Part shown: positions 52,363 through 60,290 of the stretch, piece after piece | How positions within the stretch are numbered: position 1 is the first letter of the stretch | Layout: every line of letters begins with the position of its first letter | Origin: Spirochaetota bacterium | Lineage (GTDB): Bacteria; Spirochaetota; Spirochaetia; Treponematales; UBA12059 | Reading direction: 5' to 3' | DNA length: 64,000 bases | Assembly (NCBI GenBank): GCA_022703505.1 | Contig: JAKLDN010000005.1 | Span: forward strand, 124,001 to 188,000 | Program-made: the position numbers and the translations under genes | Notes under the pieces: model-generated | Told to the model about the DNA's origin: nothing | Databases searched by the model: none | The model's input: the letters and a program-made list of their open reading frames with translations, nothing else

Positions 52363-53811
52363 GTGGGATCCAAGAATTTCGAGGGCGGCGCCTACGACGT
52401 CGCGATCATAGGGGCGGGGGTCTGCGGGGCGAACATAGCCCGCAGGCTCTCCCAGTACGAACTGAAGGTCATCCTCCTGGACAAGGAAGCGGACGTCTCC
52501 TTCGGCACCTCCAAGGCCAACTCCGGCATCGTCCACGGGGGCTTCCACCACAGCCCGAAGTACCTCAAGGCGCGGCTGGAGGTCCAGGGCGCCCTGATGT
52601 TCGACCGGCTCCACCGGGAACTGGGCTTCCCCTTCCGGCGCTGCGGGATCGTGGTGGCCGCCCTCCACGAGGACGAGATGCGGGTGGTGGACCAGCTCTA
52701 CCGGCAGGGGGTGGAGAACGGGGTCATCGGGATCGAGATGTGCTCCCGGGAGCGGATGCTGGAACTGGAGCCCAAGCTGAACCCCGACACCGTGGGGGGC
52801 CTCTATGCCCCGGCGGGGGGGATCGTGGAGCCCTACCGCTTCGTCTTCTCCCTGGTGGAGTCCGCCCAACGGAACGGGGTGGAGGTGCGCACGTCCTTCA
52901 AGGCCGAACGGGCCGAGCGGGAGGGGGACCTCTGGCGGATCCGGGCCGAGGACGGGGCCTCCCTTTCGGCGCGCTATGTCGTGAACGCCGCGGGGCTATT
53001 CGCGGACGAGGTCTCCCGGGCTTTCGGGGCCGAGGACTACACGATCCGGGCCCGGAAGGGGGAGTACTACCTCCTGGACCGGATGACCCGGGCCCGGCCG
53101 GACCGGGTGGTCTTCCCGGTGCCCACCTCGGTATCCAAGGGGATGCTCGTGGTGCCCACCGTGGAGGGGACGGTCCTGATCGGCCCCACCGCCGAGATGA
53201 CCGACGACAAGTCCGACACGGCCACCACCCGGGAGCGATTGGAGATGATCCTGGGCAACGCCCGGGCCATGATCCCGGCGATCTCGGAGAACGACGTGAT
53301 CACCTCCTTCGCGGGCCAGCGGCCCGTCCTGGAGGAGGACTTCCACATCGAGCCCTCCGGGAAGGTGCCCGCCTTCATCCACGTGGCGGGGATCCAGTCT
53401 CCGGGGCTCACCGCCAGCCCCGCCATCGGGGAATACGTGAAGGACCTCCTCAAGGAGGCGGGGCTCCGGCTGGTGGAGAAGCCGGGCTACGACCCGGTCC
53501 TGCCGGACCGTCCCCGGATGTTCGACATCGACCACTACCAGGCGGACGCCCTGGTGGCCCGGGATCCCGCCTACGGCAACATCGTCTGCCGCTGCGAGAA
53601 GGTCAGCGAGGCGGAGATCGTGGCGGCCATCCGGGCCGGCCATACCACCCTGGACGGTATCAAGTACTTCACCCGGGCCCAGATGGGCCGCTGCCAGGGA
53701 GGGTTCTGCACGTACAAGATCCTCAAGATCCTGATGCGGGAGACCGGAATGAGCTGGGACCGGATCACCAAGCGGGGAGGCGGGAGCGAGCTGCTCTCGG
53801 GGCGCCTATGA
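52363..53811 (+). CDS. GlpA-like FAD-dependent glycerol-3-phosphate dehydrogenase
   Basis: 482 residues from GTG 52363. The FAD-binding N-terminus is YDVAIIGAGVCGANIARRLS. SKANSGIVHGGFHH and RYVVNAAGLFADEVSRAFG are typical of the DAO/GlpA/LhgO group. The C-terminus carries a BFD-like [2Fe-2S] domain (IVCRCEKVSEAEIVAAIRAG, RCQGGFCTYKIL) with four cysteines, as in anaerobic GlpA. Overlaps the next gene by ATGA. With its two neighbours it resembles the GlpA-GlpB/NAD(FAD)-oxidoreductase-DUF1667 set in anaerobes. Oxidation of glycerol-3-phosphate is the best guess; another 2-hydroxyacid-like substrate is possible. Confidence 0.85.
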   Translation: MGSKNFEGGAYDVAIIGAGVCGANIARRLSQYELKVILLDKEADVSFGTSKANSGIVHGGFHHSPKYLKARLEVQGALMFDRLHRELGFPFRRCGIVVAALHEDEMRVVDQLYRQGVENGVIGIEMCSRERMLELEPKLNPDTVGGLYAPAGGIVEPYRFVFSLVESAQRNGVEVRTSFKAERAEREGDLWRIRAEDGASLSARYVVNAAGLFADEVSRAFGAEDYTIRARKGEYYLLDRMTRARPDRVVFPVPTSVSKGMLVVPTVEGTVLIGPTAEMTDDKSDTATTRERLEMILGNARAMIPAISENDVITSFAGQRPVLEEDFHIEPSGKVPAFIHVAGIQSPGLTASPAIGEYVKDLLKEAGLRLVEKPGYDPVLPDRPRMFDIDHYQADALVARDPAYGNIVCRCEKVSEAEIVAAIRAGHTTLDGIKYFTRAQMGRCQGGFCTYKILKILMRETGMSWDRITKRGGGSELLSGRL

Positions 53812-55058
53812 GGGAGCTTTCCTACGACGCCGCCGTCATCGGCGGGGGGGCCGCGGGCATGGCCGCCGCCCTGGAGATCCGGGCCGCCGGGCTGTCCTGC
53901 GTGGTCCTGGAGCGGGAGGAGCATCTGGGAGGCATCCTCCTCCAGTGCGTGCACAACGGCTTCGGGCTCATCGAGTTCGACGAGGAGCTCTCGGGTCCGG
54001 AATTCGCGGAGCGGATGGAGGAAAAGTTCCGGGCCTCCGGGGCGGACGCGTACCTCGGCGTCACGGTCATGGACGTGGAGGACCCGGGAGACCGGAAGGT
54101 CCTCTTCGGCTACTCCGCGGAGCACGGGATCCTCCGGGTGTCCGTCCGGGCCGTGGTCCTGGCCATGGGCTGCCGGGAGCGCAACCGGGGGAACATCCGC
54201 ATTCCCGGGGCCCGTCCGGCGGGGGTCTACACCGCGGGGCTGGCCCAGCGCCTGGTGAACATGGAGGGCTACCTCCCCGGCAAGGACGTGGTGATCATCG
54301 GGTCCGGTGACATCGGCCTCATCATGGCCCGTCGGATGAGCTGGGCGGGGGCCCGGGTCCACGGGGTCGTGGAGATCCTGCCCTACCCCTCGGGGCTGAC
54401 CCGCAACATCGTCCAGTGCCTCCACGACTTCGGCATCCCCCTCTACCTCTCCCACCTGACCTCGGGGATCTTCGGAGGGGACCGGGTCGAGTCCGTGGAG
54501 ATCGCCCCCATCGAGGACGGGGCGGTGCGCTTCGAGAAGGCCTTCCGGATCCCCTGCGACACGGTCCTGTTGTCCGTGGGCCTTGTGCCGGAGAACGAGC
54601 TGTCCAAGAAAATGGGGGTGGAGCTCAACCCCATGACCAACGGTCCCTGGACGGACTCCATGATGATGACCAACGTCCCCGGGATCTTCGCGGCGGGAAA
54701 CGTCCTGCACGTCCACGACCTGGTGGACTACGTGGCCGAGGAGGCCCGGCGCGCGGGGGCCGCCTGCGCCCGGTGGATCCGGGGCGAACGTCCCGGCCGG
54801 GAGCTCCGGGTCAAGGCGGGCCCCAACGTCCGCTATGCGGCCCCCTGCCGGGTCGGCCCGGAGGCACCGAACAAGCTCTACCTGCGGACCCTGATCGTGA
54901 AGAACGACGCGGTCCTGGAGGTCCGCCTGGACAACCGCGTCATCCAGAGCCGTAAGAAGCCCCACGTCCAGCCCTCGGAGATGATCTCCGTGACCCTGGA
55001 TCCCAAGGACCTGGCGGACGCCGGACCGGATTCCACGATCGAGATAGCCATACTGTGA
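53808..55058 (+). CDS. NAD(P)/FAD-dependent oxidoreductase subunit of the G3P dehydrogenase set
   Basis: 416 residues from ATG 53808. Two Rossmann nucleotide sites: FAD at AAVIGGGAAGMAAALEIRAA and NAD(P) at KDVVIIGSGDIGLIMARRMS. VVLAMGCRERNRGNIRIPGA and GIFAAGNVLHVHDLVDYVAE are typical of the pyridine nucleotide-disulphide oxidoreductase fold, but there is no CxxC redox pair. In similar three-gene sets this protein passes electrons from the GlpA-like subunit. It overlaps the upstream gene and is followed by DUF1667 after 10 bases. Confidence 0.85.
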   Translation: MRELSYDAAVIGGGAAGMAAALEIRAAGLSCVVLEREEHLGGILLQCVHNGFGLIEFDEELSGPEFAERMEEKFRASGADAYLGVTVMDVEDPGDRKVLFGYSAEHGILRVSVRAVVLAMGCRERNRGNIRIPGARPAGVYTAGLAQRLVNMEGYLPGKDVVIIGSGDIGLIMARRMSWAGARVHGVVEILPYPSGLTRNIVQCLHDFGIPLYLSHLTSGIFGGDRVESVEIAPIEDGAVRFEKAFRIPCDTVLLSVGLVPENELSKKMGVELNPMTNGPWTDSMMMTNVPGIFAAGNVLHVHDLVDYVAEEARRAGAACARWIRGERPGRELRVKAGPNVRYAAPCRVGPEAPNKLYLRTLIVKNDAVLEVRLDNRVIQSRKKPHVQPSEMISVTLDPKDLADAGPDSTIEIAIL

Positions 55059-55068
55059 GGATAGCCCG

Positions 55069-55425
55069 ATGCCCGAAGAGCTGATCTGCATCACCTGCCC
55101 CCTGGGCTGCCGCCTCTCGGTGGAGCGCCTGCCCGCGGGAGGACTCTCCGTTTCCGGGAACCGCTGTACCCGGGGCGCCCGATACGCGGAGGAGGAGCTC
55201 CTGGCCCCCAAGCGGGTGGTCACAGCCACCTGCCGCGCCCTGCCCGCGGACCGGTGCCGGGTGCCCGTGCGCACCGCCGCGCCCTTTCCCAAGGACCGGG
55301 TGGAGGAACTGATCCGGGTCCTCTACTCCCTGGAGGTCCGGCTACCGGTGAAGCGGGGGGACGTGCTGGTGCCCGACGCCCTGGGAACGGGGATTCCCGT
55401 GATAGCCACCCGGACCCTGGATTGA
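55069..55425 (+). CDS. DUF1667-family Cys-motif protein
   Basis: 118 residues from ATG 55069. N-terminal ICITCPLGCRLSVE and GNRCTRGARYAEEE give a CxxCPxGC...C pattern that defines DUF1667. A Pro-Val core follows (LPVKRGDVLVPDALGTGIPV). DUF1667 proteins accompany GlpA-like and NAD(FAD) oxidoreductases in many anaerobes; the Cys set suggests metal or Fe-S binding. Third gene of the glycerol-3-phosphate set. Confidence 0.87.
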   Translation: MPEELICITCPLGCRLSVERLPAGGLSVSGNRCTRGARYAEEELLAPKRVVTATCRALPADRCRVPVRTAAPFPKDRVEELIRVLYSLEVRLPVKRGDVLVPDALGTGIPVIATRTLD

Positions 55426-55558
55426 GGACCGGGCGCGTACCGGCCGCCCGGGCTTCGCAACCGGATGCCGGCTTTCGCGTCGAACTAGGTGCGGGTCCGT
55501 TCCGGGGGCATACGGCCCCGCGGGGAGCCCGTGAAATCCCGGAACCCGAGGTGCAACC

Positions 55559-55897
55559 GTGACGAACCTTCCCGCGGCTTCCCAGATCATCGTCTCCGTC
55601 ATCCCCATCGTGGGGATCGTCGCCGGGGCCGTCGTGATCTTCTTCTACCTCCTGTGGAACCACAAGGAAAAGGCCGTCCTGATCGAGCGGGGCGAGTACC
55701 GTCGCCCGGTCTTCGACCTGGACACCTTCTGCCTCCTGGCGGGGCTGCTCCTGGCGGGGGTGGGCACGGCGCTGACCGCCGTCCTGGCCCTGATGAACGG
55801 GCTGGGGTACGAGATCCTGGGCGGGGCCATACCCCTGGCGGTAGGAGCCTCCTTCCTGGCCTTCTACGGCTTCCGGGCCGCCCGCGGAAGGAGATGA
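55559..55897 (+). CDS. Small membrane protein preceding an ECF sigma factor
   Basis: 112 residues from GTG 55559, with GAGGTG upstream. Three membrane helices are likely (about 8-32, 54-77, 83-103), with a charged loop between (NHKEKAVLIERGEYRRPVFD). No family I can name with certainty; proteins of this design often precede ECF sigma genes. Its stop overlaps the sigma start by 4 bases. The 133 bases between the DUF1667 gene and this start show no clear promoter. Confidence 0.75.
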   Translation: MTNLPAASQIIVSVIPIVGIVAGAVVIFFYLLWNHKEKAVLIERGEYRRPVFDLDTFCLLAGLLLAGVGTALTAVLALMNGLGYEILGGAIPLAVGASFLAFYGFRAARGRR

Positions 55898-56448
55898 CGG
55901 AGGCGCCGGGCGTTCCGGACGAGGTTCTGGTGGCCCAGGTCCTGGACGGACAAGCCGCCGCTTTCGGGGAGCTCACCCGGAGGCACCAGCGCCGGGTCCT
56001 GCGCATCGGGTACGGGTTCTTCCGGAACCCCGAGGACGCGGCGGACTTCGCCCAGGACGTGATGATCAAGGCCTACACGGCCCTGGCGACCTTCCGGGGC
56101 GCGGCCAAGTTCTCCACCTGGCTCACCCGGATCGCCTACAACACGGCCATCAACGAGGCCCGTCGGAAGCCCCGGTACGATCCCTTGGAAGTCGACCCCG
56201 TGGACACCCGGGAGCTGGCCCCGGAGGACCGGCACATCCGGGAGGAAACCGTGGCGGCCCTTCGAAAGGCCATGGGGGACCTGCCCCAGAAGTACGCGGT
56301 CTGCCTGGACATGTATTTCTATCTGGGCATGAAGTACGGGGAGATCAGCGAGGCCACCGGATTCCCCGTGAACACGATCAAGTCGCACGTCTTCCGCGCC
56401 AAACGGGAGCTGCGGGCGGCGCTGGGCGCCGCGGAGGTGGACGCATGA
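55894..56448 (+). CDS. ECF (sigma-70 group 4) sigma factor
   Basis: 184 residues from ATG 55894. Region 2 is AAFGELTRRHQRRVLRIGYG with PEDAADFAQDVMIKAYTAL (core binding and -10 recognition), TFRGAAKFSTWLTRIAYNTA; region 4 is LPQKYAVCLDMYFYLGMKYG with the helix-turn-helix ISEATGFPVNTIKSHVFRAK (-35 recognition). It overlaps an anti-sigma gene, so release on an envelope or redox signal is likely. Confidence 0.94.
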   Translation: MTEAPGVPDEVLVAQVLDGQAAAFGELTRRHQRRVLRIGYGFFRNPEDAADFAQDVMIKAYTALATFRGAAKFSTWLTRIAYNTAINEARRKPRYDPLEVDPVDTRELAPEDRHIREETVAALRKAMGDLPQKYAVCLDMYFYLGMKYGEISEATGFPVNTIKSHVFRAKRELRAALGAAEVDA

Positions 56449-56897
56449 ACTGCGAAGTCTTCGAGGAACGGTACGACCGGGCGGAGGACGGCGCCAAGCT
56501 CTCCCCGGCCCTGGCCCTGCACCTGGCCCGCTGTCCCCGCTGCGCGGCCCGGGTGGACCTGCGCCGCCGGGCCCTGGAGCTCTACCGTCTCCCGGGCACC
56601 GGTCCGGACATCGCCTCCCGGGTCCTGGCCGCCCTGCCCTTCCTGCCCCGGCCGCACCGGTCGGTTTCCCTGCGGGACTGGATCCTGGCGGGCCTGGCCC
56701 TCTCCGCGTCCGTGATCCTGGTGCCCGCCCAGAGGGTCTTCTCCCTGGTGATCGAGGAGTACGGGAACCGCTGGATGCTGCCCTTCGTCCTGGTGTTCGG
56801 CCTGGCGGTCTCGGTCTTCGGGGCACTCTTCATCGGGACCCACATGGACGAGCTGTCCGGCCTTGTCGGCCGCCCCCGGGAGAAGCCGGCGCGGTAG
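56445..56897 (+). CDS. Membrane anti-sigma factor with zinc-binding motif
   Basis: 150 residues, starting in an ATGA overlap with the sigma gene. The N-terminal HLARCPRCAARVD (His and two Cys, plus Cys3) is a ZAS-like anti-sigma motif. Two membrane helices follow (about 82-103, 108-130), then a short basic tail. It would hold the ECF factor inactive at the membrane. The zinc motif suggests redox or metal sensing, but this is inference. Confidence 0.85.
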   Translation: MNCEVFEERYDRAEDGAKLSPALALHLARCPRCAARVDLRRRALELYRLPGTGPDIASRVLAALPFLPRPHRSVSLRDWILAGLALSASVILVPAQRVFSLVIEEYGNRWMLPFVLVFGLAVSVFGALFIGTHMDELSGLVGRPREKPAR

Positions 56898-56905
56898 GGG
56901 CGGAG

Positions 56906-56986
56906 ACCGGGGCGGCCCGCGCCGCACGGACCGCCCCGGTACGTCCGGTCGATAAAAAAACGGGCCGCCCCTGCCGGGCGGCCCGT
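56906..56986. terminator. Back-to-back terminators between anti-sigma and hsp20 genes
   Basis: ACCGGGGCGG (56906-56915) pairs with CCGCCCCGGT (56931-56940) for the plus-strand operon. ACGGGCCGCCC-CTGCC-GGGCGGCCCGT (56960-56986), preceded by seven A (56954-56960), is an intrinsic terminator for the minus-strand hsp20 gene. Confidence 0.85.
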
Positions 56987-57004
56987 TCATATCCTGTGTT
57001 CGGC

Positions 57005-57538
57005 TCAGTTCGAGTCCGGTTCCTTCACGATCTCGATCTTGATGCCCTCGGCGGTCTCCATCTCCTCCTTGGGGGGGACGGTCACCCGGAGGATGCCGTT
57101 CTTGAACACCGCCTTGACCTTTTCCTGGGCGAACTTGTCCGCGGGGACATAGTACTTCTGCTTTTCGATGTCCTTCAGCTTGAGGCGGCGCTTGATGAAG
57201 CGCACCCCGTCCTCGGGCGCGGCCTCGAGGCCGATGCGCGCGGAGAAGAGCATGTAGTCCCCCTGGAAGGAGAGGCTGATGTCCTTCTCGTCGAATCCCG
57301 CCACGGCGAACTCGAACACCAGGGTCCGGTCGGGGGTCAGGAAGATGTTCATGGGCGGATAGGAGAAGTTGGGGTACCAGTCGGTGTTCTCGTCGAAATC
57401 CGGCCCGTGGAACCAGGGACCGCGGGGGGCCCCGCCGGGACCGAACTTGTCCTGCATCTCTTCGCCGAAGTTCTTGGCCGCGTCGAAGATCTCGTCCAGC
57501 ATGGACCCGATGTCCACGTACATTCTGTTGCCCTTCAT
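57005..57538 (-). CDS. Hsp20/alpha-crystallin small heat-shock protein
   Basis: 177 residues from ATG 57538, with GGAGG 6 bases upstream. The alpha-crystallin domain occupies about 60-165: PPMNIFLTPDRTLVFEFAVA, GFDEKDISLSFQGDYMLFSA, FIKRRLKLKDIEKQKYYVPA, AVFKNGILRVTVPPKEE, with the A-x-x-x-NGxL/I signature. The N-terminal arm is Gly/Phe/Asp-rich. It holds denatured proteins for DnaK. The promoter must be within 57539-57683, but I see no confident boxes. Confidence 0.93.
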   Translation of the reverse strand: MKGNRMYVDIGSMLDEIFDAAKNFGEEMQDKFGPGGAPRGPWFHGPDFDENTDWYPNFSYPPMNIFLTPDRTLVFEFAVAGFDEKDISLSFQGDYMLFSARIGLEAAPEDGVRFIKRRLKLKDIEKQKYYVPADKFAQEKVKAVFKNGILRVTVPPKEEMETAEGIKIEIVKEPDSN

Positions 57539-57683
57539 AGCATTCCTCCGTTCTGCGAGGATCGTCCCGGGACCTTCCCGGTCTCACGGGGCGTTGATCG
57601 CGCCCTCCATACGGAGCGGCGCCGACGGACCGGGCATCCTTGGGGGACCGTCCGTTCCGGTAATGTTAAAATAGCGATAATTC

Positions 57684-57719
57684 TCAAAAAAGACAACCGC
57701 CGCCCTCAAGGGCGGCGGT
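57684..57719 (-). terminator. Intrinsic terminator of the 5'-nucleotidase gene
   Basis: ACCGCCGCCCT (57696-57706) pairs with AGGGCGGCGGT (57709-57719), and the minus strand continues TGTCTTTTTT. Strong terminator 18 bases beyond the stop at 57737. Confidence 0.9.
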
Positions 57720-57736
57720 ATATGTTTGCGGCGTGT

Positions 57737-59605
57737 TTACTTGGCCGGCGGATACAGGTAGGAATAGTTCTTCTTGGCCCCCGCGGCCGCCCAATCCTCG
57801 GGAAGCACCTTCCAGTTGTTGTCCGAGGCGGGGGCGATTACGCCCGTCTGCTTCTCGAACCACTTGAGCATGTAGTACCGCAGGTCCTTTGTGGTGGAGG
57901 AGGTCACCATCTCCAGGCGGGCCAGCTTCTTGGCGTCCAGGCCCACGCCCTTGGTCAGATGCCCGCCGCCGCCGGAGCCGCGGTAGGAGTTGATGGCCAC
58001 GCTGTAGGTCTTGGCCGGGTCGAAGGGCTTGCCGTCGGACATGCCGGTGATCGTGACGCGACTGCCCACCGGCTTGGAGACGTCCACCGTGTAGTTCAGG
58101 CCCGCGAAGGAGTCGTAGTTGTACGCCCGGGTGACGGTGTCGTAGGAGTTATACCGGGCGTTGAAGATCAGCTTGCCCTCCTTGTCCTTGGCGAAGGCGA
58201 TGAGGTCGTCCTCGGGACCGGCCATGGTGTTGAACCATCCGCCGTAGGAGAACTCCATGAACTTCTTGATCTGCTCCCCCGTCAGGTCCATGGTGTACAG
58301 AAAGTTCTCGTACTTGTAGAGGCTGAACATATCCCGGACCTTTATCGTCCCGTCCGCGGTGGTGGGAAGGTAGGCGTACATGTCCAGGGGGGCCGCGATG
58401 GAGATCTGGGCGGGCTTGAGGCCCATGGCGGGATCCGCGCAGAGCTCCAGCTGGATCTTGTGGATCAGGTCCACGAAGGCGGAATCCCCGAACATGGCCA
58501 CGTCCGAGGTGATCTTGCCGCTCATCTTGCCGATGGGCCTCTCGACCCAGGCCATGAGCTCCGCCTTGTAGGGGTCGAACTTGGCCAGGAAGTCCGGGTC
58601 CGCGGGCCGGTCCTTGAGGGCCAGGAGGGTTCCGTTCACCTCCTTGATCCAGGTCTTGTTCGGCCTGTCCCAGCGCAGGGAGACTTCCACCACGGGGACG
58701 GCGGCGGCTCCGGCCAGGGCGCCGTAGATGGGCACGACCTTTCCGGCCGGGTCCTTGACCCACATCTTCTTCTTGGTGGCCGGGTCGAAGCCCATGCCGT
58801 CCCAGCCCGCGTGGTCGTGCCCGACCAGGATGAAGTCGAAGCCCGGGACGCGCTCGGCGACCAGCTGGCTGCCGCTCTCGTTCTTGGGGGTGTCCGCGGT
58901 CTGACCGCCGTAGGTGTAATCCACCCCGGCGTGGAAGAGGCCGACCAGGAGGTCGGGCTTCTCCTTTTCCAGGATGATCGGGACCCACTTCTTCGCGGTT
59001 TCCACCATGTCCAGGATGTCCATACCGCTCCAGAAGGCCCGGGGGAGCTGCTCGGTGATCTTGGGCTCCGTGAGGCCCAGTATGGCGATCTTCACGCCCT
59101 GGCGGGTCACGACGGCGTAGGGCTTGAAGTAGGGCTCGCCCGTCTTCTCGTCCACCACGTTGGCGCAGATGAAGGGCATCTTGAGCTCTTTCACCATCTT
59201 GTCGTACACGGGGTGTCCGGCCTCGATGTCGTGGTTCCCCACCGTGACGGCGTCGTAGGCCAGGTAGTTGAGGACATCGGACCAGATGTGGGGGACCCCG
59301 GTCTTCTCAAAGTTGTAGTAGTAGACCGTGGGCTGGCCCTGGAGGGAGTCCCCGTCCTCCAGGAGCACGACCTCCCCGGCGGCCCGTTTCTCCTTCACGA
59401 GGCCTGCGACCTGGGCCATGGAGGTGGCCAGGGGCTTTCCTGTGATGAAGTCGTAGGGAAAGATGGCCCCGTGGATGTCCGAGGTCTCGATGAAGGTGAT
59501 CTTGAGGGGCTGATCGACGAACTGGTCGAACTTCGTCGCGCAGGACCCCAGGAACAAGGCCGCGATCAGGGCGATCGCCGCCAGAGTGCGGAACCGACGT
59601 TTCAT
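57737..59605 (-). CDS. 5'-nucleotidase / 2',3'-cyclic phosphodiesterase lipoprotein
   Basis: 622 residues from ATG 59605, with AAAAGGAGG upstream. The lipobox ALFLGSC marks a lipid anchor at Cys22. The N-terminal metallophosphatase domain has TSDIHGAIFPYD (near 42), EDGDSLQGQ, GNHDIEAGHP (near 122), GLFHAGVDYT and GHDHAG (near 260). The C-terminal 5'-nucleotidase domain binds substrate (TMDLTGEQIKKFMEFSYGG, YDSFAGLNYTVDVSK, INSYRGSGGGGH). It should hydrolyse extracellular nucleotides; the released nucleosides could be taken up by the BMP system encoded at 42-47 kb. Confidence 0.94.
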   Translation of the reverse strand: MKRRFRTLAAIALIAALFLGSCATKFDQFVDQPLKITFIETSDIHGAIFPYDFITGKPLATSMAQVAGLVKEKRAAGEVVLLEDGDSLQGQPTVYYYNFEKTGVPHIWSDVLNYLAYDAVTVGNHDIEAGHPVYDKMVKELKMPFICANVVDEKTGEPYFKPYAVVTRQGVKIAILGLTEPKITEQLPRAFWSGMDILDMVETAKKWVPIILEKEKPDLLVGLFHAGVDYTYGGQTADTPKNESGSQLVAERVPGFDFILVGHDHAGWDGMGFDPATKKKMWVKDPAGKVVPIYGALAGAAAVPVVEVSLRWDRPNKTWIKEVNGTLLALKDRPADPDFLAKFDPYKAELMAWVERPIGKMSGKITSDVAMFGDSAFVDLIHKIQLELCADPAMGLKPAQISIAAPLDMYAYLPTTADGTIKVRDMFSLYKYENFLYTMDLTGEQIKKFMEFSYGGWFNTMAGPEDDLIAFAKDKEGKLIFNARYNSYDTVTRAYNYDSFAGLNYTVDVSKPVGSRVTITGMSDGKPFDPAKTYSVAINSYRGSGGGGHLTKGVGLDAKKLARLEMVTSSTTKDLRYYMLKWFEKQTGVIAPASDNNWKVLPEDWAAAGAKKNYSYLYPPAK

Positions 59606-59658
59606 GGATGCCTCCTTTTAGAATCCCCGCGGGTCGCTCTTCGGCGCGCGGGGGATCC

Positions 59659-59688
59659 AGTATACACCCGGGCAGCCGTGTTTGTTAG
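59659..59688 (-). promoter_or_regulatory. Probable promoter of the 5'-nucleotidase gene
   Basis: Minus strand CTAACA (59688-59683), 18 bases, TATACT (59664-59659), about 55 bases before the start codon. The -10 is good, the -35 four of six. Confidence 0.5.
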
Positions 59689-59755
59689 GGAAATGTGAGT
59701 CCTCCGCCGGATCCCGCAATCGGAGCCGGATCGCCCGCCCCGGTTGCGCTTCGAT

Positions 59756-60280
59756 TCATACCCGTGCGCCGCCCTTCAAGGCCCGGTAGCGGCGGTCCGC
59801 GGCCCGGGCCCCCCGGCGGTCCCCCAGTTCGGAGCAGGCGTCCCGGAGGTTGAACCAGGCGTCCGCGTAGTCATCCCGGAGGGCGACGGCCCGTTCGAAG
59901 GCTTCCCGGGCCTCCCGGTACCGGGCGGAGACGAAGAGGACGACGCCGAGGTCGTTCCAGGCTTCCGGGTAGGCGGGATCCAGGCGGAGGGCCTCGCGAT
60001 AGAGGGTCTCCGCACCGGGGCCGTCCCCCTCTTCCCAGGCCAGGAGGCCCAGGGCCGTAAGGGCGTCCGCCCGGGGAGGGGCCGCGTCCAGGGCCGCCAG
60101 GAAGGCGGACCGGGCTTCCCCGCGAAGGCCCCGGTCCCGGAGGACAGTGCCCAGGTTATAGAGGAGGTCCGGGCTCCCGGGATCGAGTTCCAGGGCAGAC
60201 CGGAAGGCCGCCTCCGCCCCCTCCAGGTCCCCCCGGTCCGTGAGCTCCCGGCCCCGGGCATCCCAGTCCGCGGCGTCCAC
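59756..60280 (-). CDS. Small TPR protein
   Basis: 174 residues from GTG 60280, 10 bases after the GH42 stop. It is made almost entirely of tetratricopeptide repeats: GRELTDRGDLEGAEAAFRSA, LLYNLGTVLRDRGLRGEARS, LTALGLLAWEEGDGPGAETL, AWNDLGVVLFVSARYREARE, AWFNLRDACSELGDRRGARA. No signal peptide. It probably acts as an adaptor; the partner is unknown. Last gene of the cyclase - GH42 - TPR unit. Confidence 0.85.
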   Translation of the reverse strand: MDAADWDARGRELTDRGDLEGAEAAFRSALELDPGSPDLLYNLGTVLRDRGLRGEARSAFLAALDAAPPRADALTALGLLAWEEGDGPGAETLYREALRLDPAYPEAWNDLGVVLFVSARYREAREAFERAVALRDDYADAWFNLRDACSELGDRRGARAADRRYRALKGGARV

Positions 60281-60290
60281 GGAGGTCCCG

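Noticed and set aside
56996-59698. 900-residue plus-strand open frame across hsp20 and the 5'-nucleotidase
   Set aside because: Antisense shadow crossing two terminators; no recognisable fold.
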